Of a DNA stretch of 64,000 bases, positions 7,978 to 15,865 are shown piece by piece. Origin of the DNA: Pseudoselenomonas ruminantium (GTDB lineage: Bacteria > Bacillota > Negativicutes > Selenomonadales > Selenomonadaceae); assembly GCF_900113715.1 (NCBI RefSeq), contig NZ_FOQK01000010.1:1-64000 (forward strand), in the 5' to 3' direction. A program made the position numbers and the translations under genes. The notes beneath the pieces are model-generated. The model had not been told where the DNA came from. It did no database searches and was given only the letters and a program-made list of their open reading frames with translations. Numbering within the stretch: the first letter of the stretch is position 1; every line of letters begins with the position of its first letter.

Positions 7978-8006
7978 TTGCCAGCGCCGCCATTTGTGTT
8001 TATAAT
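7978..8006 (+). promoter_or_regulatory. nadABC promoter
   Basis: TTGCCA (7978-7983), 17-bp spacer, TATAAT (8001-8006). The predicted start site, about 8013, falls inside the operator palindrome that follows. Confidence 0.8.
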
Positions 8007-8008
8007 GT

Positions 8009-8038
8009 TATTGTCTACTGTCATGACAGTAGACAATA
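8009..8038. promoter_or_regulatory. 30-bp perfect palindrome, nad operator
   Basis: Each half reads TATTGTCTACTGTCA and the two halves abut without a mismatch. It starts 2 bp after the -10 box and covers the start site, the classic position for a repressor. NAD-responsive repressors of the NiaR family are the obvious candidates in Firmicutes, but identity of the protein is inferred. No regulator gene lies adjacent. Confidence 0.75.
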
Positions 8039-8070
8039 TTTCATACTTTACACATAAATGGAGAGAAACT

Positions 8071-8979
8071 ATGGAAGATATTGTTGAGGAAATCCTGCGC
8101 CTGAAGCGTGAGCGCAACGCCGTCATTCTCGCGCATGTCTACCAGCCCGAGGAGATCCAGGAAATCGCTGACTTCACAGGGGACTCGTTTGCCCTGTCGC
8201 GGCAGGCGGCTGCCACCGATGCCGACACCATCGTGTTCTGCGGCGTGCGCTTCATGGCGGAGACGGCCAACATCCTCTCGCCGGACAAGGTCACACTGCT
8301 GCCAGCCGCCGATGCGGGCTGCCAGATGTTCACCGATGCCCTCGAGGGGCAGGTACGGCAGGCGCGGGCCGACCATCCCGATGCGCTGATTGTTTCCTAT
8401 GTGAACACGCCGGCCTCGGTCAAGGCCATGAGCGACATCTGCTGCACCTCCTCGAACGCGGCAGCCGTCGTCAGCTCACTGCCGGAGGACAGGGATGTCA
8501 TCTTCATTCCCGACCAGAACCTCGGCGGCTGGGCTGAGGAGCAGTGCGAGCGCCCGCTGCTCAAATGGCGCGGCGGCTGCCCGATCCACGCGAGCCTCAC
8601 GGTGAACGACATCCGCCTGGCCAGGATCAAATACCCACAGGCCCTCGTCCTCATGCATCCGGAGTGCCGCCCCGAGGTGCGCGAGCTCGCCGACTATATC
8701 GGCAGCACGAGCGGCATCATCCACTATGCCGAAAAGAGCGAAGCCACGGAGTTCATCATCGCCACCGAGGAAGGTGTGCTCTACGAGCTCACGGAGCGCT
8801 GCCCCGGCAAGAAATTCCATCTAGCCTCACGCCATCTCCTCTGTCCGAATATGAAAAAGACGACGCTTGCCAAGGTACGCGATGCACTTGCCAATATGGA
8901 ACCGCGCGTCGTCGTACCGCCCGAAATCCGTGAGCGCAGCGCCGCCGCGCTTACGAAAATGCTGGCGATAAAGGGGTGA
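8071..8979 (+). CDS. nadA: quinolinate synthase A
   Basis: [4Fe-4S] enzyme that condenses iminoaspartate (from NadB) with dihydroxyacetone phosphate to give quinolinate in de novo NAD synthesis. The 302-residue length is normal. The cysteines expected to hold the cluster are visible in SDICCTSSNA, HPECRPEV and LLCPNMKKT, and the N-terminal AHVYQPEEIQ is typical. The start at 8071 has GGAGAG 5 nt upstream and gives the family length; longer readings would run through the operator. First gene of nadA-nadB-nadC. Confidence 0.95.
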   Translation: MEDIVEEILRLKRERNAVILAHVYQPEEIQEIADFTGDSFALSRQAAATDADTIVFCGVRFMAETANILSPDKVTLLPAADAGCQMFTDALEGQVRQARADHPDALIVSYVNTPASVKAMSDICCTSSNAAAVVSSLPEDRDVIFIPDQNLGGWAEEQCERPLLKWRGGCPIHASLTVNDIRLARIKYPQALVLMHPECRPEVRELADYIGSTSGIIHYAEKSEATEFIIATEEGVLYELTERCPGKKFHLASRHLLCPNMKKTTLAKVRDALANMEPRVVVPPEIRERSAAALTKMLAIKG

Positions 8980-8987
8980 TATGAACT

Positions 8988-10634
8988 ATGCAACGTTATC
9001 TGATGAACTTCAATACCCGCACCATGGAAACACGCCGCACCGAATGCCTTGTCATCGGCTCCGGCGTGGCTGGACTCACCGCAGCCGTCCAGCTTGCCCG
9101 CCACGGCCACCATGTACTGCTCGCCGTCCGCGACACGCTGGCTGACAGCAACACGGCCAAGGCCCAGGGCGGCATCGCCGCCGCCTTCGGTGCCGATGAC
9201 AATCCCGAGCTGCATCTGCAGGACACGCTGATTGCAGGTGCCGGGCTCTCCGATGAAGCCGTTTCGCGCCTTGTCGTGACCGAAGGCCCCGCGGACATCC
9301 GCTGGCTCGCCGAAAACGGTGCCGAATTCGACCGCCAGAAAGACGGCTCACTCATGCTGGGCCGCGAGGGCTGCCATAGCCGCCACCGCATCGTGCACAG
9401 CCACGGCGACGCCACAGGTGCCGAAGTCGCCCGCGCCCTGCGCGCGATGGCAGAACGCGAGCCCAACATCCAGCCGCTTGAGGGCTGCTATATCGTTGAC
9501 CTTTTGACCCACGAGGGCCGCTGCTACGGCGCCACCGCGCTCTGGCACGGCCGCAAGCTGGCCTTGCGTGCAACGCATACGGTGCTCGCAACAGGCGGCC
9601 TTGGCCGCCTGTTCCTGCACACGACGAACCCCGAAGGGGCGACGGGCAGCGGCATGGCCATGGCTGCCCGCGCCGGTGCCATCCTTGCCGATATGGAATT
9701 CGTGCAGTTCCACCCGACGGCGCTTGCCCTCAAGGGCTGCCCGAATTTCCTGATCTCTGAAGCCGTCCGCGGCGCAGGCGCCCACCTGCTGAACCTCGAC
9801 GGCGAGCGCTTCATGCCCGCCTGCCATCCACTGGCCGAGCTTGCGCCGCGCGATGTCGTCGCGCGCTGCATCTTCCGCGAGATGACCCGCGCCAACGCCA
9901 CGCATATCTGGCTTGATGCCCGCTGCATCAAAGATGCCGCGCAGAAATTCCCGATGATCGCCGCGACCTGCAAGGACTACGGCATCGACATCGAAAAGGA
10001 CCTCATACCGATTGCCCCCGCCGCACACTACATGATGGGCGGTATCCGCACCGACCACTGGGGACGCACGAACATCGCCGGGCTCTATGCCTGCGGCGAA
10101 GCCGCCTGCACCGGGCTGCAGGGTGCCAACCGCCTGGCCAGCAACAGCCTGCTCGAGGGCCTTGTCTTTGGCCGCCGCACGGCGACCATCATCGGCAAGA
10201 CACGCCTGCCGCAAGCTGAAGCAGGACTTTCCTGGCGCGAAGCCACGCTTGACGAGACACCGCTGGAATTTACCGCCAAGGACACAGCCCGCTGCCAGCA
10301 GATCATGAGCCGCTATCTGGGCATCACACGCACAGCCGCCGCACTCGATCACGCCGCACAAGGCCTCACGGAAATCGCAGGTCTCTACGAAGGCTGCGCC
10401 GCCAAGACCATCGCCGACCTCGACCTGCGCGCACGGCTTACCTGCGGCCTCATGATCGTAAAGGCCGCCCAGCGCCGCCAGGAAAGCCGTGGCGCTCACT
10501 ACCGCAGCGACTATCCGGCTAAGAACGAAGCCCTGCGCCAGCATTTTTCCGACCAGCTGACCGTTACCAGCGATGCCCAGACCAGCACCGGAAGCACCGC
10601 TGCCAGCGAGATGCTGGCCCCCGCCTTCGCCTGA
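8988..10634 (+). CDS. nadB: L-aspartate oxidase
   Basis: FAD enzyme oxidising L-aspartate to iminoaspartate, using oxygen or fumarate as acceptor; the latter suits an anaerobe. The 548-residue protein has the dinucleotide site VIGSGVAGLTAAVQLARHG, the conserved AKAQGGIAAA, HSHGDATG near the FAD site and the active-site HYMMGGI. It starts 8 nt after nadA with AAGGGG upstream; an internal ATG at 9003 or 9024 is also possible. NadB and AspA compete for aspartate, so co-location with aspA is metabolically sensible. Confidence 0.95.
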   Translation: MQRYLMNFNTRTMETRRTECLVIGSGVAGLTAAVQLARHGHHVLLAVRDTLADSNTAKAQGGIAAAFGADDNPELHLQDTLIAGAGLSDEAVSRLVVTEGPADIRWLAENGAEFDRQKDGSLMLGREGCHSRHRIVHSHGDATGAEVARALRAMAEREPNIQPLEGCYIVDLLTHEGRCYGATALWHGRKLALRATHTVLATGGLGRLFLHTTNPEGATGSGMAMAARAGAILADMEFVQFHPTALALKGCPNFLISEAVRGAGAHLLNLDGERFMPACHPLAELAPRDVVARCIFREMTRANATHIWLDARCIKDAAQKFPMIAATCKDYGIDIEKDLIPIAPAAHYMMGGIRTDHWGRTNIAGLYACGEAACTGLQGANRLASNSLLEGLVFGRRTATIIGKTRLPQAEAGLSWREATLDETPLEFTAKDTARCQQIMSRYLGITRTAAALDHAAQGLTEIAGLYEGCAAKTIADLDLRARLTCGLMIVKAAQRRQESRGAHYRSDYPAKNEALRQHFSDQLTVTSDAQTSTGSTAASEMLAPAFA

Positions 10635-10658
10635 CATCAAAGAAAGGATTCCATTACC

Positions 10659-11498
10659 ATGAACATACAGAATCTCGACCAATCCCTTACCGCCTGGCTC
10701 CAGGAGGACATCGGCAGCGGCGACATCACGACGCTGGCCACGGTGCCTGCCGGAGCCACGGCCCATGCCATCATCCACGCCAAGGATACGGGCATCCTCG
10801 CCGGTGTCGACATCGCCGCACGGGTCTTTTCCCTGCTTGATCCCGCCCTCAAGTTCACCAAGCAGCTTGATGACGGCGCACCGCTCACCAAGACCTCCGT
10901 CATCGCGACCATCGACGGCCCGGCCCGGGCCATCCTCACAGGGGAGCGGCTGGCGCTGAACCTGCTGCAGCATCTCTCGGGCGTCGCCACCCGCACCCAC
11001 AACCTAGCGAAGTTAGCGGCCCCATACGGCGCAAAGCTTGTCGACACGCGCAAGACCACGCCAGGTCTGCGCCTGCTTGACAAATACGCCGTCAAGGTCG
11101 GCGGCGGAGCCAACCACCGCCTCGGCCTCTACGATGCCATGCTCATCAAAGACAACCATATCCAGGTGGCTGGCGGCATCAAGGCCGCGCTTGACCGCGC
11201 CCATGCCTACGCCTCCCATATGACCAAAATCGAGATCGAGGTCGAAGACCTCGCCGGCGTCGAGGAAGCTCTGGAAGGCGGTGCCGACGTCATCATGCTC
11301 GACAACATGGCCCCAGAGCAAATGGCCGAAGCCGTAAAGCGCATCGATCACCGCGCCATCGTCGAAGCCTCCGGCGGCATCGACGAAACCACTATTGCCG
11401 CGGCCGCCCAAAGCGGCGTCGACATCATCTCCGTCGGCGCGCTGACGCACAGCGTCAAAGCCCTCGACATCAGCATGGACATCGGCGAGATAAAATAA
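10659..11498 (+). CDS. nadC: nicotinate-nucleotide diphosphorylase (carboxylating)
   Basis: Converts quinolinate and PRPP to nicotinate mononucleotide, CO2 and pyrophosphate. The 279 residues include the family signatures EDIGSGDITT, LSGVATRTHNL, VDTRKTTPGLR, KVGGGANHR, IKDNHI and ASGGI near the C-terminus. AAAGAAAGGA precedes the ATG. Last gene of the nad operon, closed by a terminator at 11507. Confidence 0.95.
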   Translation: MNIQNLDQSLTAWLQEDIGSGDITTLATVPAGATAHAIIHAKDTGILAGVDIAARVFSLLDPALKFTKQLDDGAPLTKTSVIATIDGPARAILTGERLALNLLQHLSGVATRTHNLAKLAAPYGAKLVDTRKTTPGLRLLDKYAVKVGGGANHRLGLYDAMLIKDNHIQVAGGIKAALDRAHAYASHMTKIEIEVEDLAGVEEALEGGADVIMLDNMAPEQMAEAVKRIDHRAIVEASGGIDETTIAAAAQSGVDIISVGALTHSVKALDISMDIGEIK

Positions 11499-11506
11499 CG
11501 CATACG

Positions 11507-11544
11507 AAAAAGGCAGAACCTGCCAAACAGGTTCTGCCTTTTTT
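11507..11544 (+). terminator. bidirectional terminator, nadC/ptsI
   Basis: Stem AAAAAGGCAGAACCTG (11507-11522) with exact complement at 11528-11543, T run on plus and A-rich start giving T run on minus. Serves nadC and possibly the convergent ptsI. Confidence 0.85.
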
Positions 11545-11564
11545 ATTGCCTGCAAAAGCCTCAA

Positions 11565-13277
11565 TCAGAGGACTTTTGCCAGATATGCTTTTATTTCGTC
11601 GCCATCTTCCATCTTCATGACGTCCGCGAGGATTTCCTTCGCCTTGATGGAGCTGATGTTGCGGATCTTCTCCTTGACGCGCGGGATGGACGGAGCGCTC
11701 ATGGAGAGCTCGCTGATGCCCATAGCCATCAGGAGGACTGCTGCATTCGGATCGCTGGCCATCTCGCCGCACATACCAGCCCAGATGCCGTTCTCACGTG
11801 CGCTCGTGATCGTGCGCTGGATGAGCGTCAGGACAGCTGGGTTGAAGTGGTTGTAGAGGTAAGAGATGCTGGCGTTGCCGCGGTCGCAGGCGAGCGTGTA
11901 CTGAACGAGGTCGTTCGTACCAATCGAGAAGAAGTCGACATACTTCGCGAGAACCGGCGTCATGATAGCAGCTGCCGGCGTCTCGACCATGATACCAACC
12001 TGAACATCATCCGCGAAAGCCTTGCCCTCATGCGTAAGCTCGAGCTTAGCCTCTTCGATGAGCTCTTTGACCTTCTTGAACTCAGCAACGTTGATGATCA
12101 TCGGCACCATGATGCCAACCTTGCCGTACTTACCAGCGCGCAGGATAGCCTTGAGCTGCGGCAGGAAGAGATCCTTGCGCTGCAGGCTGATGCGGACGGC
12201 GCGGTAGCCCAGGAACGGGTTCTCCTCAGCCGGGATGTTGAGGTACGGCAGCGGCTTGTCACCACCGATATCCATCGTGCGGATGACGCAGAGGTTGCCG
12301 CCGCATTTCTCGACAGCTTCCTTGTATGCCTTGAACTGGTCTTCCTCGTTCGGGATGTCCTGGCGGCCCATGAATACGAACTCAGAACGGAACAGGCCGA
12401 CACCCTCAGCACCGTAGGTCAGGGCATTGTCGACGTCCATATGGGTGCCGATGTTGGCCATGAGGTCAACCTTTACGCCATCCGTCGTCACAGCCGGCAG
12501 ATCCTTGAGCTGCGCATAGTGCGCAGCCATCTCCTGCTGTTTCTTGATTTTCTCGTTATACTCAGCCATCTCCGCCTCAGTCGGGTTGATGACAATCTGG
12601 CCAGCCTCGCCATCGATGACGACATGGTCGCCATCGGCAATCTTGTCGATGCGGTCCTCTTTGTTGAGGCCGACAATCGTCGGGATTGCACGGGCCTTAG
12701 CGATGATAACGGCATGAGCCGTCGTGCTGCCCGAGCCCAGGAGGACGCCGGCAATCTTGTCCGTCGGCATACCAGCGATGACCGACGGCTCGATTTCACG
12801 GCCGCAGAGGATAACCTTCTCATCGCCGATTTCCGGCTCTTTTACGCCGAGGATGTACTTGGCAACACGCTTGCCGACGTCGCGCAGATCGACAGCGCGG
12901 GCAGCGAAATACTCATCTTCCATCGACTCGAACATCTGCGCCTGCTCCTCTGCAGCCTTGAGGACTGCATGCGGTGCACTGGCGTTCTCGTCGAGTTTCT
13001 CCTCGATCTTCTGCGCCATCATCGGATCCTGGACCATCATACGATGAGCCTCCATGATAGCAGCCTGCTCCGTCATATCCTGTTTCTGCAGGCGCTCGAT
13101 GCTCTCGCGCAGGATCTCGGCGACAGCCGTCAGAGCAGCCGTAGCCTTCTGCTGCTCCGTCTCTTTGCTCTCCGGCTGGTAGCTCACGAGATAGCCGTCC
13201 AGATTCTGGCCAGCCAGCATGATCTTACCCATAGCAATACCGGAAATTACGCCTTTTCCGCGAATCGTCTCTGCCAT
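11565..13277 (-). CDS. ptsI: phosphoenolpyruvate-protein phosphotransferase (Enzyme I)
   Basis: Cytosolic first enzyme of the PTS: autophosphorylates from PEP and passes phosphate to HPr. The N-terminal swivel domain carries the phospho-histidine in SGSTTAHAVIIAKARAIP; the C-terminal PEP barrel has EGVGLFRSEFVFM and the GTNDLVQYTLA segment. At 570 residues it matches the family. The start at 13277 is chosen by homology (MAETIRGKGVISG) and an AGGGGGAAAG site; an upstream extension of 24 codons is unlikely. It follows ptsH with a 124-bp gap and is probably co-transcribed from the sigma-54 promoter. Confidence 0.95.
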   Translation of the reverse strand: MAETIRGKGVISGIAMGKIMLAGQNLDGYLVSYQPESKETEQQKATAALTAVAEILRESIERLQKQDMTEQAAIMEAHRMMVQDPMMAQKIEEKLDENASAPHAVLKAAEEQAQMFESMEDEYFAARAVDLRDVGKRVAKYILGVKEPEIGDEKVILCGREIEPSVIAGMPTDKIAGVLLGSGSTTAHAVIIAKARAIPTIVGLNKEDRIDKIADGDHVVIDGEAGQIVINPTEAEMAEYNEKIKKQQEMAAHYAQLKDLPAVTTDGVKVDLMANIGTHMDVDNALTYGAEGVGLFRSEFVFMGRQDIPNEEDQFKAYKEAVEKCGGNLCVIRTMDIGGDKPLPYLNIPAEENPFLGYRAVRISLQRKDLFLPQLKAILRAGKYGKVGIMVPMIINVAEFKKVKELIEEAKLELTHEGKAFADDVQVGIMVETPAAAIMTPVLAKYVDFFSIGTNDLVQYTLACDRGNASISYLYNHFNPAVLTLIQRTITSARENGIWAGMCGEMASDPNAAVLLMAMGISELSMSAPSIPRVKEKIRNISSIKAKEILADVMKMEDGDEIKAYLAKVL

Positions 13278-13401
13278 TTGTTTCTTTCCCCCTGAAACTA
13301 TCAAAAAATTACCAAAACTCGCACGAAAAGCCCTCCCCCGGCCGCACATCTTTCGCAGCTGGAGGAAGGCTATTCAATTGTTGCTCTATCGCAGGCTGGA
13401 A

Positions 13402-13668
13402 TTATTCCTCGCCGAACTTGGAAGCAACGAGATCTTTCAGAGCCTTAACTGCCTCAGCCTCGTCCGGGCCATCTGCAACGATCGTGATTTCCGTACCTTT
13501 AACCAGACCCATGCTCATGATCATGAGGATGCTCTTTGCATCAACCGTCTTGCCTTTAGCCTGAAGCTGAACCTTGGATTTGAACTTCGTAGCCGTCTGA
13601 ACGAAGATGGATGCCGGACGAGCATGGATACCAGTTTTGTTCTCGATCGTAATAGTTTCCTGAGTCAT
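13402..13668 (-). CDS. ptsH: phosphocarrier protein HPr
   Basis: 88-residue phosphocarrier that receives phosphate from Enzyme I on His15 (GIHARPAS) and donates it to EII proteins. Ser46 (AKSILMIMSMG) is the regulatory site for HPr kinase in Firmicutes. It is the first gene of ptsH-ptsI, transcribed from a consensus sigma-54 promoter at 13760-13774 with a ~80-nt leader that contains a 13-bp hairpin (CCTGCC-T-GGCAGG, 13710-13722). Confidence 0.96.
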   Translation of the reverse strand: MTQETITIENKTGIHARPASIFVQTATKFKSKVQLQAKGKTVDAKSILMIMSMGLVKGTEITIVADGPDEAEAVKALKDLVASKFGEE

Positions 13669-13759
13669 TGTTAAACCTCTCCAATCTTTACATAAAAAAT
13701 ACTTCTTTTCCTGCCTGGCAGGTTGTCAGCACGTTTTGTCTAACTGCCTGTTAATTATT

Positions 13760-13774
13760 GCAAGTCGCGTGCCA
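13760..13774 (-). promoter_or_regulatory. sigma-54 (-24/-12) promoter of ptsHI
   Basis: On the minus strand TGGCACG, four bases, TTGCAA: a full match to the RpoN consensus TGGCACGNNNNTTGC. It lies 92 bp before the ptsH start codon and downstream of the gene for a sigma-54 activator, with palindromic candidate enhancer sites further upstream. Confidence 0.85.
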
Positions 13775-13892
13775 ACTTTTCCAGGTTGGGAAAAAATTCT
13801 ATATCTTTTATCTAAGCCCCCGTAAAACAAGGGCTCAGCAAAAGCCTGAAATTATGTTTTCGGAAATATGCATAAATGCCAGCGATACGATT

Positions 13893-13905
13893 GGTAAAAT
13901 TTACC
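13893..13905. promoter_or_regulatory. candidate activator site 1 (GGTAAA-A-TTTACC)
   Basis: Perfect 13-bp palindrome about 120 bp upstream of the -24 element of ptsH. Its twin is at 13944-13956. Position and spacing fit enhancer sites for a sigma-54 activator. Confidence 0.6.
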
Positions 13906-13943
13906 TAAAAATCGTCATGTGTTGGTAATTTTTTCTACTCATA

Positions 13944-13956
13944 GGTAAATTTTACC
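13944..13956. promoter_or_regulatory. candidate activator site 2 (GGTAAA-T-TTTACC)
   Basis: Same palindrome as site 1 with a different centre base, 51 bp away, immediately after the activator gene stop. A half site (TTGGTAA) lies at 13922-13928 between them. Confidence 0.6.
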
Positions 13957-13961
13957 AACGC

Positions 13962-15644
13962 TTATTCGACCAGACCATACTTGCGCGCCTTGGCCGCGAC
14001 GGTCTTATGGGTGATCTTGAGCATCTTGGCCGCTGCATTGAAGCTGCCGCACTGCTTAAGGGCGTTAGCAATGATCTGCTTTTCGTACTCTTCCCAGGGC
14101 AGCACCGTCTCGGCCGCCGTGAACTGCTGCACCTCACGGCCCGCCATCTCGCCCTTGATGTAGGACGGCAGCGACGCCACCGTGATGCGCTCGGTATCCA
14201 TCAGCGTGATCACGCGCTCGATGACATTCTCCAGCTCACGAACATTGCCAGGCCACTTGTAGCCCATCAGCACCTCCATGGCCTCAGGCGTCACATCGCG
14301 GACTGTCTTGCCCGTCGCAGCGCTGACCTTCTCGACAAAATGCTCGACCAAAAGCGGGATATCATCGACGCGGTCGCGCAGTGGCGGCAGGCTGATAGGG
14401 ATGACATTGAGGCGGTAATAGAGGTCATCGCGGAACGCACCATCCTTGACCATCTGCTCGAGATTGCGGTTCGTCGCCGCGATGATGCGCACATCGACAT
14501 GCACGGTCTCCTCGCCGCCCACGCGGTCAAACTCCTTCTGCTGCAGCACGCGCAAAAGCTTTACCTGCATATTCTTGTCCATCTCGCCAATCTCGTCGAG
14601 AAAGATCGTGCCCTTATCGGCAAGCTCGAACTTGCCGAGCTTGCGCCGCACGGCCCCGGTGAACGCCCCCTTCTCATGGCCAAAAAGCTCCGACTCCAAA
14701 AGGGTTCCGGGGATAGCCCCGCAATTGACGCGGATGAACGGGCCGCGCCGGCGGCCGCTCGCATAGTGGATGCCCTCAGCGATAACCTCCTTGCCCGTAC
14801 CGCTCTCGCCGCGGATCAGCACCGTCGCCGCCGAGCCCGCAGCCTTCGAAGCCAGCGCCAGCACATCGACGACCTTGCCGCTCTTACCGATATAGTTCTT
14901 GAACGCCTGCGCCGTCTTCTTCGTGCGCAAAAGCTCCTGCTCGAGGTACTCCGCCCGGGCCGATACCTGCGACAGCCGCGCCATGAGGTTCTGCAGCTCC
15001 GTGATATCCTTGATGACCGATACGACGCCGGCAATCTCGCCGTCGACAAAAATCGGATTGACATTGGCCACGACCGTCGTGCCGTCCTTCTTGCGGCTGA
15101 TGCTGCCGATACGCGCCACGCCCGAGCGCAGCACACCGCAGCGATTGCCATCAGGCGCCGTCTTGAAAACATTCTGCCCGACCACCATCTCCGGCGTCTT
15201 ATGCACAATGCGCAGATAGGAAGGATTGACATAGGTGATCTCGCCCGTGCGGTCGACGACGCAGATGCCGTCCTGCACAGCCTCCAAGATCATCTGCAGA
15301 CGCTCCTGCATCAGCGCGTTCTCATGCAGCAGCAAATCCATCTCATGGATATCGCCTGGCGAATTCATCTCGAAATCACTCTCGAGGAAGCGAACCATCT
15401 CATAGACAGCCTGCCGTCCCTCATCGCCCTCCGCGGCCACGAACACCGAATCCCCACAGGAAATCTTGAGCGCTACGAGCTTCATGAGGCTGTGCATCTC
15501 ACAGCGCTCACTGCGCTCGCTGCGCAAAAATAACGGTGTCCCATATTTCTTTCCGAGATCCTTCGCCCGCTGCACGATCATCGCGGCAATACGGGCATGG
15601 ATGCCGCTTTCATGACGGATAACGGCCTCCTGCTCAAACATCAT
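13962..15644 (-). CDS. sigma-54-dependent activator with HPr-like, PAS, AAA+ and Fis domains
   Basis: 560-residue enhancer-binding protein. Residues 1-90 resemble HPr, with GIHAR placing a histidine at 16 where HPr has its phospho-histidine, and a serine (Ser52) near the Ser46 position. A PAS domain follows (~112-215). The AAA+ domain has Walker A GESGTGKE (279-286), the sigma-54 contact loop GAFTGA (326-331), Walker B GTIFLDE (345-351) and WPGNVREL (464-471). A Fis-type helix-turn-helix ends it (533-556). It lies directly upstream of ptsH, which has a sigma-54 promoter. Phosphorylation by Enzyme I as a PTS-flux signal is inferred. Confidence 0.9.
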   Translation of the reverse strand: MMFEQEAVIRHESGIHARIAAMIVQRAKDLGKKYGTPLFLRSERSERCEMHSLMKLVALKISCGDSVFVAAEGDEGRQAVYEMVRFLESDFEMNSPGDIHEMDLLLHENALMQERLQMILEAVQDGICVVDRTGEITYVNPSYLRIVHKTPEMVVGQNVFKTAPDGNRCGVLRSGVARIGSISRKKDGTTVVANVNPIFVDGEIAGVVSVIKDITELQNLMARLSQVSARAEYLEQELLRTKKTAQAFKNYIGKSGKVVDVLALASKAAGSAATVLIRGESGTGKEVIAEGIHYASGRRRGPFIRVNCGAIPGTLLESELFGHEKGAFTGAVRRKLGKFELADKGTIFLDEIGEMDKNMQVKLLRVLQQKEFDRVGGEETVHVDVRIIAATNRNLEQMVKDGAFRDDLYYRLNVIPISLPPLRDRVDDIPLLVEHFVEKVSAATGKTVRDVTPEAMEVLMGYKWPGNVRELENVIERVITLMDTERITVASLPSYIKGEMAGREVQQFTAAETVLPWEEYEKQIIANALKQCGSFNAAAKMLKITHKTVAAKARKYGLVE

Positions 15645-15736
15645 AGCGAATCGTTCCTTTCTGTTCCTTATATTATACTATAAAACCTCGTCAAAATCTG
15701 CCAAAAACAATAAGAAATTTCAATGCGAATTCGGGA

Positions 15737-15779
15737 TTGTTTGAAATTCCCTTCTCATGGTATAATATAAGGGAATTTC
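15737..15779 (+). promoter_or_regulatory. promoter of the TPR gene with flanking inverted repeat
   Basis: TTGTTT (15737-15742), 18 bp, TATAAT (15761-15766). The -10 is bracketed by GAAATTCCC (15743-15751) and its perfect complement GGGAATTTC (15771-15779), with another GGAATTCC at about 15796. An operator is likely; the binding protein is unknown. Confidence 0.5.
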
Positions 15780-15865
15780 TGCCAGACGGCAGCAGGAATT
15801 CCCCCTATCATGTCGAATAGAGGAACATAGTGGTATTTTGCCCAATACAGGAAGAGGTGAGCAAC

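Noticed and set aside
11847-13295. 482-codon frame opposite ptsI
   Set aside because: Shadow frame; ptsI on the other strand has all family motifs.
13814-13836. Hairpin AGCCCC/GGGCT between activator and ptsH
   Set aside because: Short stem, no T run in the direction of transcription; lies between enhancer and promoter and is not a clear terminator.
14007-15533. 508-codon frame opposite the sigma-54 activator
   Set aside because: Shadow of a gene with complete AAA+ motifs.
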